Shown: positions 9,901 through 19,174 of the stretch, piece by piece | Numbering within the stretch: the first letter of the stretch is position 1 | How the letters are laid out: every line of letters begins with the position of its first letter | Assembly (NCBI GenBank): GCA_017614465.1 | Contig: JAGABW010000021.1 | Location: 1-40,744, forward strand | Length of the DNA: 40,744 nt | Direction of reading: 5' to 3' | Source: Bacteroidaceae bacterium | Lineage (GTDB): Bacteria; Bacteroidota; Bacteroidia; Bacteroidales; Bacteroidaceae | The notes under the pieces: model-generated | What the model was told of the DNA's origin: nothing | The model's input: only the letters and a program-made list of their open reading frames with translations | The model's database searches: none | Made by a program: the position numbers and the translations under genes

Positions 9901-10175
9901 GTAAGAACAGACACATTATCCTTTGAACTTGATGTAATATGTTTCAGATGCTCAACAGAATTCAATGTATTTTCAAGAGGTCGGGTTACATTGTTCTCTA
10001 TATCATTGGCTGAAGCTCCATTATAATACGTCAATACCATGATAGTATTGGTATCAATATCCGGATAAAGATCTATCGGCAACTTAGCCAGTGAAAACAC
10101 ACCAAAGATTATCACTGCCAAGAAGCACAAGCTTGTCATTATCGGACGTTTTACTGCTCCTTCGTATAAACTCAT
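6990..10175 (-). CDS. RND efflux transporter, inner-membrane pump (AcrB/HAE1-like)
   Basis: A 1061-residue proton-driven pump, the inner-membrane part of a tripartite efflux system that exports hydrophobic or amphiphilic compounds. Transmembrane helix 1 is at residues about 10-30. It is followed by the large periplasmic porter loop, a bundle of helices from about 335 to 540, a second periplasmic loop, and a final helix bundle near 860-1030. The proton-relay pair is visible as VVDDAIVVLEN in transmembrane helix 4 (near residue 400), the drug-type (AcrB) arrangement rather than the DFG-type of metal pumps. The C-terminus is charged (KDNKEKELKFIEDEEA). It is downstream of the fusion-protein and TolC-like genes. 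Substrate unknown. Confidence 0.95.
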   Translation of the reverse strand: MSLYEGAVKRPIMTSLCFLAVIIFGVFSLAKLPIDLYPDIDTNTIMVLTYYNGASANDIENNVTRPLENTLNSVEHLKHITSSSKDNVSVLTLEFEYGYDIDALTNDVRDKLDMVSNAMPTDANQPILFKFSTDMIPILLLSAQADVSQKALYKILDETVANPLARVDGVGSVSISGAPKREINIYMDANKMEAYGLSAAQVSNAIAAENKNITGGTMDIGTQTYTVRVEGEFTDPQQMNNVIVGYKDGAVVYLKDVARIVDDVEERAQRTYTNGAQGAMIIVQKQSGANSVQIANEVRSLLPDLQKNLPSDVKLGIIVDTSDNIKQTIGSLTETVLFALLFVIIVVFVFLGRWRATVIICITIPMSLIASFIYLYATGSSLNMISMSCLSIAIGNVVDDAIVVLENVTTHIERGSDPKQAAIHGTNEVAVSVVASTLTMIAVFFPLTMVSGMSGVLFKELGWMMCIIMTVSTTSALSFTPMLCSQMLRLKKKQGNLFRKIYGPVQRSLDKLDAWYEDKINWAVRHRWTVIIGCIAFFLTSVLAASVFGLDSEFMPANDSGRVGVTLQLPVGTRVEKAEEVAKKFTNIWMQRYGDILEVCNFTVGQAGDNNTYASLNSNGSHIISFNVKFCPSNKRKEKLSDICDQMRADCKADLDLDRFIVLLGGMKSSMGGQNTASFEIYGYDLNNTYDFATKLADEFRKSEFITQVNVSRSDYQPELVIDFDREKLAQQGIGMSTAASHIRNLINGSLLSYYREDGEEYDIKVRYDVNERVSIENIENMLIPNGYGQNIHVRDIATVRESSIPPTIERKDRQRIVTVDAVLASGEALSKGVELGYQICDSLDLPSGVTYQVAGSYEDQQDSDKDLGTLGILIIILVFIVMAAQFESLTYPFIIILSIVFAFSGIIFSLMLTGTTLNIMSTLGGIMLIGIVVKNGIVLIDYTQLLRERNFGLIRSAVVAARSRLRPILMTTLTTILGMVPMAVSQGVGAEMWRPLGISVIGGLTVSTILTLIYVPTMFCIFGGVGITRKRKDMKENMELDAYWKDNKEKELKFIEDEEA

Positions 10176-10216
10176 ATTTCAGTATAGTTATATTTAAAAA
10201 TTAATGAAACAAGCTA

Positions 10217-11260
10217 TTATTTATCAACCTTAATCACGTCGATACCATCAGCCAATCGTGACATACCAGCCACAACGACTTGAGCATCAGGATCTACTCC
10301 GCTGATTATTTCATACTGAGAATCTATATGCTTACCAAGTTCAACTTTCACATAATGAACTTTTCCTTTTTTATAGACATATACATAACGGTCGCCAGCA
10401 CCTACTTGTTTTACGAGAGCCACATCAGGGATCATAACACGTTTCACATTATCGAATGCTATTGTAGCACGTGCAAACATTCCTGGGCGAACTCTTTGAT
10501 CTTTGTTTGGCACTGTTACCTCGATAGGGAAAGTATGTGTGTTTTTATCTATTGTAGGATAAATTGTAGAGACTGTACCACCGAACAATTCATCGCCATA
10601 TGCATCCAATGTAATATCCACTGGCATACCAAGTGTAACTTTCTTGTAGTATACCTCAGAGATATTAACGAGCAATTTCACTGGAGTCAATTGTTCTATT
10701 GTAAGAATCGGTTGTGCTCCCGACATATCACCGTTATCATAGTTACGAGCAGTAACCACACCACTTATTGGACTTGTAAGCTGTGTATTCTGGCTCATTT
10801 GTGACAACTGACTTTTAACCATCTCAACAGACTTTCTCTGTATTGTCAATTGAGTTTGAGCAGCATCGAATTCAGACTTTGAGATACCTCCTGTTGCATA
10901 AAGTTCAGAAGTTCTATTAAATTCGACTATTTGGTTTTGCAATTGTGCCTGGGCACTCTGCAATTGTAATTTCAACTGATTTTGATTTGCACCGTCAAGT
11001 TGCACAAGTAACTGTCCTTTAGCTACATGGTCACCGACATCGACATAAATACGAGAAATACGTTGAGCCATATTAGGTGAAATATTATTTTTCACATCAC
11101 TTTCCACCGTAGCAGTATATACTTCGGTTTGAGGTACGATCTGCTGAGTAACTGCAGCGACTTTCACCTGTGGTTTCTCGTTCGTTTTTGCAGCATTATC
11201 TTTTTTATTACATGAAACAACTGCAAGAAGAACAAATGCCATTAATACAATCTTTTTCAT
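10217..11260 (-). CDS. RND efflux membrane fusion lipoprotein (AcrA-like)
   Basis: A 347-residue periplasmic adaptor linking the pump to the outer-membrane channel. The signal peptide ends in a lipobox (LAVVSC), so Cys17 is probably acylated. Residues about 60-95 and 155-195 form the two halves of the lipoyl/biotinyl domain (GDHVAKGQLLVQLD and SPISGVVTARNYDNGD). A helical hairpin rich in Gln lies between them (about 95-150). Beta-barrel and membrane-proximal domains follow (RPGMFARATIAF). It sits 41 bp upstream of the pump gene in the same operon. Confidence 0.94.
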   Translation of the reverse strand: MKKIVLMAFVLLAVVSCNKKDNAAKTNEKPQVKVAAVTQQIVPQTEVYTATVESDVKNNISPNMAQRISRIYVDVGDHVAKGQLLVQLDGANQNQLKLQLQSAQAQLQNQIVEFNRTSELYATGGISKSEFDAAQTQLTIQRKSVEMVKSQLSQMSQNTQLTSPISGVVTARNYDNGDMSGAQPILTIEQLTPVKLLVNISEVYYKKVTLGMPVDITLDAYGDELFGGTVSTIYPTIDKNTHTFPIEVTVPNKDQRVRPGMFARATIAFDNVKRVMIPDVALVKQVGAGDRYVYVYKKGKVHYVKVELGKHIDSQYEIISGVDPDAQVVVAGMSRLADGIDVIKVDK

Positions 11261-11320
11261 TTTAGTATGTTTTTATTTATTCGTATCTAATTTAATATTT
11301 TCTGAAAATGTATCAATCTG

Positions 11321-12631
11321 TCAGAATTCTCTTCCGAGAGTATAATTAAGATCTGATTTATTAGTCAGATACTCATATATTGACTGTACATAAGTCAACT
11401 GTGCTTGTGTAAGTGCCACCTGACTTTGATTCAATTCAAGGATAGTTCCACGACCCACCTCATATCGTTTTGCAGATATTGTAACTGCTTTGTCGGCCTG
11501 TTCAACAGCAGTCTTATTTGATTCCATCTGAGCTATTGAAGATGCCATATTATTTCTATAAGACTGTACAGACATCAACAATGATCGTTCAGCGTTCAGA
11601 CGTGAATCACTCAATTGAGACAATTGGATCTTAGTTGATTTCAGTTTTGTCCAGTTTGATGCCTTAAAAATCGGAATTGAAACAGCAAAAGTAAATGAAG
11701 CCGAAGGAGACCATTCATAATCCCATACCTTCCAGTTATCGTTATATAGAGATTGATACTGTCCAGTAAGGCTGAATGCTACTGTTGGCATGAAATTAGT
11801 ACGTTGGATTTTCAGATTACGTTCCAACATTGATTTATTAAGATCTAATTGTTTCAATGTTGAGTTATTCTGCAATTCATCAGCCACGGCTGTAACTTCC
11901 GACAACAACATTTCATTTTGATAGTTCTCTAATTTATCTACAATATTAACTTCCAAATCAGGGTTAATACCCATTAGGACCTTTAACTGTAGTTTTACCA
12001 GCGACAATGCATTTTTTGTAGATACAAGACTTGAATTCATGCTTCTCATCTGCACCTCAGCACTTATCTTGTCATATTCACTTACTTTACCTACATTAAA
12101 TTTCTGTTCAACTACGTCATATGATTGTTTACTTGTATTATATGCTTTTTGAACAACATCATAAGAATCTTGAGCCAAAAGAACATGGTAATAAGCCTTA
12201 GTCACCTGATTAATCAGGTCTAATCGACTTCCACGAGCTTTTTCCTGAGCCAAAAGAATATCTTGTTTTGAAAGTTTCATTGCCTGATACACAGCAGGAG
12301 CAAAAACTGGGACATTTAATGCAGCAGAAACATTTCCTGTATTAACACCGTCCCTACCCATTTTAAAGCTATTACCACTCAATTTCATTTCAGCAGCGAT
12401 TAAAGTATGCTGAAGACTTGCATTTGCAGTAACCTCAGGCAATAGTGCCATCCAAGCCTCTGTTTTTGCATTTTCCTTCAATTGAATTTCCTTGTCAGCT
12501 ACACGTATAGTAGGATTCTCGGCCAAAGCTATTTCTATGGCCTTTTGCAATGTCAGATCAATTTGTTGTGAAAAAGATGGTATACCAACAAAAAACAGAC
12601 CTATGATTAAGAACAATTTTGTTTCTTTCAT
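11321..12631 (-). CDS. TolC-family outer-membrane efflux channel
   Basis: A 436-residue protein with a signal peptide ending near SFSQ (residue 22). Two long helical repeats typical of the outer-membrane efflux protein family follow, starting with LTLQKAIEIALAENPTI. The C-terminal repeat includes VSAKRYEVGRGT-like spacing (here TISAKRYEVGRGTILELNQSQVALTQAQ). A trimer would form the beta-barrel exit duct and periplasmic tunnel. It is the first gene of the efflux operon, with a good promoter about 100 bp upstream. Confidence 0.93.
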   Translation of the reverse strand: MKETKLFLIIGLFFVGIPSFSQQIDLTLQKAIEIALAENPTIRVADKEIQLKENAKTEAWMALLPEVTANASLQHTLIAAEMKLSGNSFKMGRDGVNTGNVSAALNVPVFAPAVYQAMKLSKQDILLAQEKARGSRLDLINQVTKAYYHVLLAQDSYDVVQKAYNTSKQSYDVVEQKFNVGKVSEYDKISAEVQMRSMNSSLVSTKNALSLVKLQLKVLMGINPDLEVNIVDKLENYQNEMLLSEVTAVADELQNNSTLKQLDLNKSMLERNLKIQRTNFMPTVAFSLTGQYQSLYNDNWKVWDYEWSPSASFTFAVSIPIFKASNWTKLKSTKIQLSQLSDSRLNAERSLLMSVQSYRNNMASSIAQMESNKTAVEQADKAVTISAKRYEVGRGTILELNQSQVALTQAQLTYVQSIYEYLTNKSDLNYTLGREF

Positions 12632-12734
12632 TTTCCCTTACTGCTTATAATACTTATTAATTGATTTCTAAAACAAGCACTACACAAAATAAAGCGTTGT
12701 GCTTTTACCTATATAAAATATACATATATTTTTG

Positions 12735-12765
12735 CAAAGTTAATCTTTTTATACCTTTTGACCAA
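12735..12765 (-). promoter_or_regulatory. Promoter of the RND efflux operon
   Basis: On the minus strand the -7 box TAACTTTG lies at 12735-12742. A TTG -33 box is at 12763-12765, 20 bp apart. The predicted start leaves a leader of about 100 nt before the TolC-like gene. Confidence 0.65.
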
Positions 12766-12956
12766 AAATAATATACTTTTTGCCCGATATTTTCAACCTT
12801 TTGACAACTTTTTGTAATATATTAATAATTAATCATATGTATTCAATGTTTGTTAACATTTAAATAACATTTATAGAAATTCAAACACACATATACTATT
12901 ACAAAAGAGAAATATTCAATTTATAAAAAAGGTTCTTTTATCTGACACCCTGTATC

Positions 12957-12995
12957 TAAAACAAAAAAGAAACTCAGGCAAGCCACCTGAGTTTC
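12957..12995 (-). terminator. Terminator of the TlpA-like gene
   Basis: A 10-bp perfect stem (GAAACTCAGG at 12969-12978 and its complement at 12986-12995) with a 7-nt loop. On the minus strand it is followed by a T-rich tract (12957-12968). It lies just past the stop codon at 13007. Confidence 0.8.
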
Positions 12996-13006
12996 CTATT
13001 ATTATT

Positions 13007-13990
13007 TCATTTCTTAAGAACTTCTTGAATTGTTTCTCTGATTGCAGGTCCCCTCAATCCTCTCTTTACAATCTTACCATCAGGATCGAACAATATCAAT
13101 TCAGGGATGCTTGAAACCCCGTAAGCATCAGAACCGATTTTCTGAGCGTTAAGGATTTGAGGATATTTTATTCCCTCTTCTTCAATTGCCATTAAAGTTT
13201 CTTCGGGTTTATCCCATGTTGCCACACCTACAACCTCGAATTTATCGCCGCCAAATTCCTCATAAACAGCTTTTATGTTTGGAATCTCAGCACGACACGG
13301 AGCACACCAACTTGCCCAGAAATCCACAAGGACATACTTACCTTTTCCTACATAATCAGACAATTTCTGAATCTTTCCGTCATATTCAACCTCAAAATCC
13401 ACAAAGTCCTTACCATCGGATGTTAAATTCAATTTATCGAGTACAGATTTTGGTACAAGTTTATAGACATTCTCTTGAACGTCCTTGCTACACATCTCAA
13501 TATACTTTGTAAGTTTTGAAAGGTTAATATGATTTATAAGTAGTACAAAAGCTGCAGAAGCTGCAGGGTCGGAATTATGAATCTTAAAGAACTTATCTGC
13601 GATTTCAGCAACGGTCTTAGGATTATTTCCTGATTGATCCAATTCATCTGAGAACTTTTGTAAAGCGTCATTCAATGGTGTACCGCCTACTTTGCTGTCA
13701 GGGAGCAATTTTATATCACCTTTCTCGGCAATAAACAGCCACATATTCTTACCGGCATCATCACCTGCAATTGCAACAGCGCAAGGTTCATTTACATCGC
13801 TTTCTATCACAAAATGTCCGGAAACAGCTTTGACAGAATCTGCACCTTTTGACTGATCAAAGTAATTCAAGCTATAATACACATTTTTAACATCATCATC
13901 AACATTTCCTGATGCTTTAAATTTCTTGTCACCTGTGCATGAGGAAAAGCAAGCAGTTAAAGCAATTAAATACAGAGACAATTTCTTCAT
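13007..13990 (-). CDS. TlpA-like thiol-disulfide oxidoreductase lipoprotein
   Basis: A 327-residue exported lipoprotein with lipobox LTAC (Cys14). Residues about 25-110 look like the DUF4369-type N-terminal beta domain common in Bacteroidetes. Residues about 195-325 are a thioredoxin fold with the redox motif WCAPC (Trp228, Cys229, Cys232), an upstream VLVDFWASW strand and a cis-Pro segment (SSIPELILF). It probably reduces or isomerises disulfides in periplasmic proteins. It stands alone between two terminators. A -7-like TATATTTG lies at 14095-14102 (minus) without a clear -33 box. Confidence 0.9.
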   Translation of the reverse strand: MKKLSLYLIALTACFSSCTGDKKFKASGNVDDDVKNVYYSLNYFDQSKGADSVKAVSGHFVIESDVNEPCAVAIAGDDAGKNMWLFIAEKGDIKLLPDSKVGGTPLNDALQKFSDELDQSGNNPKTVAEIADKFFKIHNSDPAASAAFVLLINHINLSKLTKYIEMCSKDVQENVYKLVPKSVLDKLNLTSDGKDFVDFEVEYDGKIQKLSDYVGKGKYVLVDFWASWCAPCRAEIPNIKAVYEEFGGDKFEVVGVATWDKPEETLMAIEEEGIKYPQILNAQKIGSDAYGVSSIPELILFDPDGKIVKRGLRGPAIRETIQEVLKK

Positions 13991-14138
13991 AAGTTTTAAA
14001 GTTTTGATTTAGTATTTTAAAGTTATAATATGTTGGAAAACATACTTTAATAATAATCGGTGTTAGAAAATATAGCAAATGCTTATATTACGTGCAAATA
14101 TAGCAAATCTTTCCGATATAACGTCTTTTTACAAGAAA

Positions 14139-14178
14139 AAAGTCACTAAAGTTTCTAAAAGAATACCTTAGTGACTTT
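14139..14178 (-). terminator. Terminator of the glsA-glsB-gltX-waaA cluster
   Basis: Arms AAAGTCACTAA (14139-14149) and TTAGTGACTTT (14168-14178) form an 11-bp perfect stem. On the minus strand a T-run follows. It lies about 70 bp past the waaA stop codon. Confidence 0.75.
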
Positions 14179-14244
14179 ATTTAATTAAAAATCCTACTTA
14201 TTGAGAGTTTTAAATATAAGAGTTCTTCTTATATTACCAATCGT

Positions 14245-15522
14245 TTATTTGTTGTTTTCTAATTCTTCTCCGAATATACCTTCATAACATTTCTGAACAG
14301 CTCCTGCCCCGGTATAGATATAATCTGATGCAATCTTTCCAGCCGCCTTTGCCGATTCGGGATTTTCAATAAATCCATCCATAATCTTTGCAAAAGACTC
14401 ACTATCAGTATATTCAAAAGAACCACCTAATTCCAATAAAGTCTGTGCTTCCTGGAATTTTTTGTTATTAGGTCCGAATATGGTTGGTATGCCATAAACT
14501 GCTGCTTCCGGAACATTATGTATTCCTGCGCCGAATCCTCCTCCGATCAAAGCCACATCACCATAACGATATATTGAAGAGAGTTTTCCGAAGAAGTCCA
14601 CAATCAGGACATCAGCTTCCTTCAATCGGGCTTCGCGGTTCTCAAGATTTCCATGTTCTTTATTGAAATCGTTATCCTCAACATTACTATAGAGAATTAC
14701 TTTTCGATCTGCCAATTTCGATTTGATTTCGGCTATATGATGACCTGTTATCTTATGTGGGGCGATTATCAGTTTCCAATCCTTATGTTCATTAAAATAA
14801 GGTATGTATATATCCTCATCAGGTCCCCATGAACTTCCTGCGATAAATGTTTTCTTTCCATCACAGAATATCTTCACAAGTGGAAGATTTGCCGACATTT
14901 TACGGACAAGAATTACACGGTCAAAACGTGTATCGCCCACCACTGTGGCATTATTAAACCCATGCTGAGCCAGAATTTCCTTTGATTCCTCATTCTGAAC
15001 AAAGAAATGAGTAAAACTCCTCAAAGGAGCCTTGTTTCCATACCACTTGAAGAAATAATGATTCGGGCGGAATATACTTGACACAGAATACAATCTAACC
15101 TTACGTAAACGTGCCATAAAAAGATAGTTTGCCCAGAATTCATATTTTATTATGATACCTATCTCAGGATGAGCAAGTCGGATAAAGCTGGCCGCATTAC
15201 CCGGTGTATCAAATGGAAGATAACAAACAATATCAGCACCCTCGAAATCCTTTCTGACCTCATAGCCTGAAGGCGAAAAGAAAGTCAATAATAATTTATA
15301 TTCAGGATGTCGTCTGCGTATACATTCCATCAATAATCGTCCCTGTTCGAATTCACCCAGAGAGGCTGCATGCACCCAAACGACACGATCACTTTTCTTA
15401 ATGTATTTATGTAATCTATAAAATGTTTTGGCCTGTCCTTTTATCTGAAGTCTTAGTTTTTTTGAAAACAAGGTTCCGATAAAGGCACCAAAAGCCATCA
15501 GATACATTCCTAAACTATACAC
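14245..15522 (-). CDS. waaA: 3-deoxy-D-manno-octulosonic acid (Kdo) transferase
   Basis: A 425-residue membrane-anchored glycosyltransferase that adds Kdo to lipid A precursor at the cytoplasmic face of the inner membrane. An N-terminal hydrophobic anchor (residues about 5-20) is followed by WVHAASLGEFEQG, which contains the conserved catalytic Glu (Glu57), and the family's YLPFDTPG and IIKYEFWANY segments. The second Rossmann-like half has APHKITGHH and the donor-binding GGGFGAGIHNVPEAAVYGIP. It lies 40 bp behind gltX and is the last gene of the cluster. Confidence 0.95.
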   Translation of the reverse strand: MYSLGMYLMAFGAFIGTLFSKKLRLQIKGQAKTFYRLHKYIKKSDRVVWVHAASLGEFEQGRLLMECIRRRHPEYKLLLTFFSPSGYEVRKDFEGADIVCYLPFDTPGNAASFIRLAHPEIGIIIKYEFWANYLFMARLRKVRLYSVSSIFRPNHYFFKWYGNKAPLRSFTHFFVQNEESKEILAQHGFNNATVVGDTRFDRVILVRKMSANLPLVKIFCDGKKTFIAGSSWGPDEDIYIPYFNEHKDWKLIIAPHKITGHHIAEIKSKLADRKVILYSNVEDNDFNKEHGNLENREARLKEADVLIVDFFGKLSSIYRYGDVALIGGGFGAGIHNVPEAAVYGIPTIFGPNNKKFQEAQTLLELGGSFEYTDSESFAKIMDGFIENPESAKAAGKIASDYIYTGAGAVQKCYEGIFGEELENNK

Positions 15523-15562
15523 TACTCTATACTTCTATTATTAGATAATAAGATAATGCAAA

Positions 15563-17140
15563 TCAGCCTAATTGACTTATAGCCGATTCTATTCGTTTCA
15601 TTGTTTCTTCTTTACCCAGGAAAGCCGACAACTCATACATATCAGGGCCTTGACCTGCACCGACGAGAGCCACACGCCATGCATTCCATGGTCTTGCGCC
15701 ACTTTCTTCAGCCCATGCATCGACAACAGCCTTGAGACCATCAACTGAGAAATCGTCAACTTTTTCGATTATGGCAAGCAGTTGTTTCATCATTGTTGAT
15801 GTACATTCTTCCTCGTTCTCACTCTTCTTCCAGTTCTTTCGAACGAATTTATCCTCAGTATCATATACATCTGGAGCGACAAAGAAGAACTTGGTCAATG
15901 GCCATAAATCACTGACAAAGCTTACATTACGTTTTTTCTTATTATTTTCTTTATCAACATACTCAATGACTTTCATCTTCATCATCTCAACAACTTGAGC
16001 TTCTTTCTCAGGTGTTGACTGAATACCATTGGCACGTAGTATCTTATCAAATTCTGGAGTCCAGTCCATAGCATCCTGTTTAAGGAGATACTGGTGGTTA
16101 AACCATGCTGCCTTCACATAGTCGAATCGAGCTCCAGCCTTACTGCACTTAGACAAGTCAAACAACTTAACCATCTCATCCAAAGACAGGATTTCCTGAT
16201 CTGTACCAGGATTCCAGCCAAGAAGTGCGAGGAAATTGATAACAGCCTGAGGCAGGTAGCCTTGCTCACGATATCCTGAAGACACATCACCCGATTTAGG
16301 ATCGTGCCATTCCAATGGGAATACAGGGAATCCCAATTTATCGCCATCACGTTTTGACAACTTACCATTACCTACAGGTTTAAGAAGCAATGGCAGATGT
16401 GCAAATCGTGGCATTGTATCAGTCCATCCGAAAGCTTCATATAACAACACATGTAATGGAGCAGAAGGCAACCATTCTTCACCACGGATTACATGGGTGA
16501 TTTTCATAAGATGATCGTCAACAATATTAGCCAAATGGTAGGTAGGCAATTGGTCAGCACTCTTAAAGAGTACTTTATCATCCAACACACTTGTATTAAT
16601 GCTCACATCACCACGTATAATATCATCTACATGAACATCTCGTCCTGGTTCGATTTTGAAACGTACTACATATTGATGTCCTTCACTGATTCGTTTTTCA
16701 ACTTCATCTTTGGCAAGAGTAAGAGAATTACACATCTGCATACGAGTTGAAGCATCATATTGGAAGTTCTCAATCTCTGCACGTTTTTTATCGAGTTCCT
16801 CAGGAGTATCGAATGCTATATAAGCTTTGTCAGCATCAATTAATTGCTGAACATATTTCTTGTAAATATCTTTGCGTTCTGACTGTCTGTATGGTCCATA
16901 TTCACCACCAAATGAAACGCCTTCATCAAATTTTATACCGAGCCAATTAAAAGCCTCGATGATATAATCCTCTGCACCTGGGACAAAACGTGTTGAATCT
17001 GTATCTTCTATACGAAATATTAGTTTTCCTCCATTCTGACGGGCAAAAAGATAATTGTAGAGTGCTGTACGCACACCACCGATATGTAATGGTCCTGTCG
17101 GACTTGGAGCAAATCTTACACGAACGTTACTTTCTGTCAT
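15563..17140 (-). CDS. gltX: Glutamyl-tRNA synthetase
   Basis: A 525-residue class I aminoacyl-tRNA synthetase that charges tRNA-Glu. The N-terminal [17 protein letters not shown] holds the HIGH-type motif. GKLSKRDG in mid-protein is the KMSKS-type motif. [17 protein letters not shown] is also characteristic. Length is typical of the Bacteroidetes enzyme. Whether it is discriminating or also charges tRNA-Gln cannot be judged here. It starts 17 bp after the glsB stop codon, so the synthetase is embedded in an envelope-lipid operon. Confidence 0.97.
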   Translation of the reverse strand: MTESNVRVRFAPSPTGPLHIGGVRTALYNYLFARQNGGKLIFRIEDTDSTRFVPGAEDYIIEAFNWLGIKFDEGVSFGGEYGPYRQSERKDIYKKYVQQLIDADKAYIAFDTPEELDKKRAEIENFQYDASTRMQMCNSLTLAKDEVEKRISEGHQYVVRFKIEPGRDVHVDDIIRGDVSINTSVLDDKVLFKSADQLPTYHLANIVDDHLMKITHVIRGEEWLPSAPLHVLLYEAFGWTDTMPRFAHLPLLLKPVGNGKLSKRDGDKLGFPVFPLEWHDPKSGDVSSGYREQGYLPQAVINFLALLGWNPGTDQEILSLDEMVKLFDLSKCSKAGARFDYVKAAWFNHQYLLKQDAMDWTPEFDKILRANGIQSTPEKEAQVVEMMKMKVIEYVDKENNKKKRNVSFVSDLWPLTKFFFVAPDVYDTEDKFVRKNWKKSENEEECTSTMMKQLLAIIEKVDDFSVDGLKAVVDAWAEESGARPWNAWRVALVGAGQGPDMYELSAFLGKEETMKRIESAISQLG

Positions 17141-17157
17141 ATATATTCAATATTATA

Positions 17158-18150
17158 TTATTTCTTAATTTTACTAATCACTTTGTTGGCACCACTTGTA
17201 ATCTGGATTAACTCAGGATGTTCCTTTGCAAAAGCATCGATGTGGCGTACACGTTTGCTTTCGATGATTTCATCTATTGCGATAAGGATACCTGTTTCTT
17301 CCACATCGCCAAAACCATAGTTGATCGCTGTACCAAACATCTTCATTGTAGGCGACAATGACATGTAAGCATTAACCAAAGGTGGGATGTTATAGCCCAA
17401 GTTACGCACTTCGCGATTCAATATTACATAATCTTCTTTGAAACTCTCTCCACAGAATAGCTTTTCAAATTCTGCAGGATCATGTTCTAATTGAAGAGGT
17501 TTCATTGGAACAATCAGATTATCAGGATCAGGGAAATGCTTATTTAGGAAGAAAAGAATCATGTCCCTTGCTTTTCTGTCGTATGAAGGGTACATAGTCA
17601 TTTTTCCGAAATAATACTTACAATTAGGCATTATTACACATAAGGCGCCTAATCCATCCCATAGATTATCCAAAGCGAACAGACCTTTAGAACCAGCACG
17701 TGTTGCCTGATATTCCAATGTCACGAATGAGCGTCCCAATTCGATAGTATAAGGGAGATAGTCATGGATAAATTCATCTGAGAAATGAAACATATGAGAT
17801 GTTGCAAGTATTGGCTGACCTTTGTCATCAAACTGCACCTCTGTACCCAAGAGATATCTGTATCCACCAATGATTTCTTCGGCTTCAGGATCCCAGACTA
17901 TCAATTGTTTATATGGATTTTCACATGTATCAAATTCATCTAAGTCCATCCCCAGTCCTGTACCTCCGCCTGCAGCGCGGAAAGCGATTTCACGTAAACG
18001 GCCTATTTCCTTCACCACATTAGGTGCATTCTGCCATGTAACGACATATATTTCGTTGTTACTGCGATTTGTAAATCGCATACGTTTATCTTCAGTGAGT
18101 TCTGATTTCAGGATTTCACGGTCTATTGGAGAGATAATCTGTTCCATCAA
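17158..18150 (-). CDS. glsB: GlsB-like N-acyltransferase of glycine lipid synthesis (hemolysin/OlsB-like GNAT)
   Basis: A 330-residue acyltransferase of the ornithine-lipid OlsB/'hemolysin' GNAT family. In Bacteroides the homologous GlsB attaches a 3-hydroxy fatty acid to glycine, the first step of glycine lipid synthesis. Visible family features are the N-terminal VTWQNAPNVVKEIGRLREIAFR segment, GGGTGLGMDLDEFD, then IIGGYRYLLG, and ELGRSFV in the acyl-CoA/ACP-binding core. It lies 39 bp downstream of the PlsC-like glsA gene on the same strand, matching the Bacteroides pair. The product identity (glycine rather than ornithine lipid) is inferred from phylum context. Confidence 0.82.
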   Translation of the reverse strand: MMEQIISPIDREILKSELTEDKRMRFTNRSNNEIYVVTWQNAPNVVKEIGRLREIAFRAAGGGTGLGMDLDEFDTCENPYKQLIVWDPEAEEIIGGYRYLLGTEVQFDDKGQPILATSHMFHFSDEFIHDYLPYTIELGRSFVTLEYQATRAGSKGLFALDNLWDGLGALCVIMPNCKYYFGKMTMYPSYDRKARDMILFFLNKHFPDPDNLIVPMKPLQLEHDPAEFEKLFCGESFKEDYVILNREVRNLGYNIPPLVNAYMSLSPTMKMFGTAINYGFGDVEETGILIAIDEIIESKRVRHIDAFAKEHPELIQITSGANKVISKIKK

Positions 18151-18189
18151 TCTATATTATTATTATTCGTTTGCTTATAATATTTAGCA

Positions 18190-19023
18190 TTATAATTCAT
18201 ATACTCTGTCTTTCACCCATTGAGCCCATTCTGCATGAGATTTAGACTTATCAAAAGTCTGCCACGGAATAGGTTTACCGAATGTTACGGTAAATTTCTT
18301 ACCTACATTCTTATACATCTCATCAACGAGGAAAAGCATTGCGATATTAACCTTCAGATTCAATCGTTTGCATATATTAGCTATGCAATAGAATCGTTCA
18401 GAGTTCTGTCCAGAGAATCTTACAGGAATAACATCACGCTGATACTCAATACTTTTAGTTATAAAAGTTTTTTTCCATTCCAAATCACGTACCACTCCAT
18501 TTTGCTTACGGGAGCATAATCCGGCAGGGAACATCAAAACGTTGGTATCATCCTTGAAGGCAAGTTCTACCATTTTAGGGAAATTACGGCTCTGACTTCC
18601 TGTTTTGTTTATAGGCACACAAAGAGGCGCCAAACCTTTCAGGTTCATCAGCACGTCATTTACCAAGTATTTGATTTTGCTATTGTATTTATGACAAAGG
18701 ATACTGCCAAGAGCAACACCATCTTCGCCACCTAGCGGATGATTACTTACTATAGTGTAATATCGTCCGTCAGAGTTGTCTGGCAATTCATCAAGTCCGA
18801 CAACATTAAGATCCATTTGAAGATAATCAACACATTCATCAAGAAAATCCTGTCCTACCTTTCCTTTTGAACGTCCGGTAAGAAATTCATTCACTTCATC
18901 TTGATGTAAAATCTTCTTCAACCACGACATAACAAATCGTGGAATATATTTAAAATGTTTTCCTGCCTTTGCCTTTACAATTGCATCGACATCTACTGCA
19001 AATTCGCCTTCGTTTTGAGTCAT
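18190..19023 (-). CDS. glsA: GlsA-like O-acyltransferase (PlsC family)
   Basis: A 277-residue acyltransferase. The catalytic block is SNHPLGGEDGVALG, a His-x5-Asp form (His95, Asp101) of the PlsC HX4D motif, as in OlsA-like enzymes. VPINKTGSQSRNFP and FPAGLCSRKQNG correspond to the later substrate-binding blocks. In Bacteroides GlsA O-acylates the N-acylglycine made by GlsB. No clear membrane anchor is visible. A minus-strand -7 box at 19043-19050 makes it the probable first gene of the glsA-glsB-gltX-waaA transcript. Confidence 0.82.
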   Translation of the reverse strand: MTQNEGEFAVDVDAIVKAKAGKHFKYIPRFVMSWLKKILHQDEVNEFLTGRSKGKVGQDFLDECVDYLQMDLNVVGLDELPDNSDGRYYTIVSNHPLGGEDGVALGSILCHKYNSKIKYLVNDVLMNLKGLAPLCVPINKTGSQSRNFPKMVELAFKDDTNVLMFPAGLCSRKQNGVVRDLEWKKTFITKSIEYQRDVIPVRFSGQNSERFYCIANICKRLNLKVNIAMLFLVDEMYKNVGKKFTVTFGKPIPWQTFDKSKSHAEWAQWVKDRVYEL

Positions 19024-19042
19024 AAGATTTAAATATTAGGCG

Positions 19043-19050
19043 CAAAGATA
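19043..19050 (-). promoter_or_regulatory. -7 element upstream of glsA (TATCTTTG)
   Basis: TATCTTTG on the minus strand matches TAnnTTTG and sits 20 bp before the glsA start codon. No TTG lies at the expected 19-bp spacing, so the -33 box is weak or absent. Confidence 0.5.
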
Positions 19051-19174
19051 CAAAAATATACCGAAAAACGCACGTTAAATCACTAAATATCTCGTATTTC
19101 TTTCAACAATGCGTAGCACAATATATTAGAAGAGTGTTGAACTCTAAAAATGGAAACCCTATTGAACATTTTGA

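Larger units (their letters stand above)
12632..13006. other. 375-bp intergenic region between efflux operon and tlpA-like gene
   Basis: Holds the efflux promoter (12735-12765) and, at the far end, the terminator of the TlpA-like gene (12957-12995). The very AT-rich 12770-12955 between them shows no ORF, tRNA or further clear hairpin. This is the usual place for efflux regulator binding, but I see no convincing palindrome. Confidence 0.6.

Noticed and set aside
9297..9926. Long open frame on the plus strand (about 209 codons)
   Set aside because: It is antisense to the RND pump gene, whose frame is far longer and carries clear family motifs. The product is Cys/Ile/His-rich without a recognisable fold.
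19102..19141. Inverted repeat TTCAACA/TGTTGAA between murF and glsA
   Set aside because: A 7-bp stem with a 26-nt loop and no T-run on the minus strand is too weak to call a terminator.
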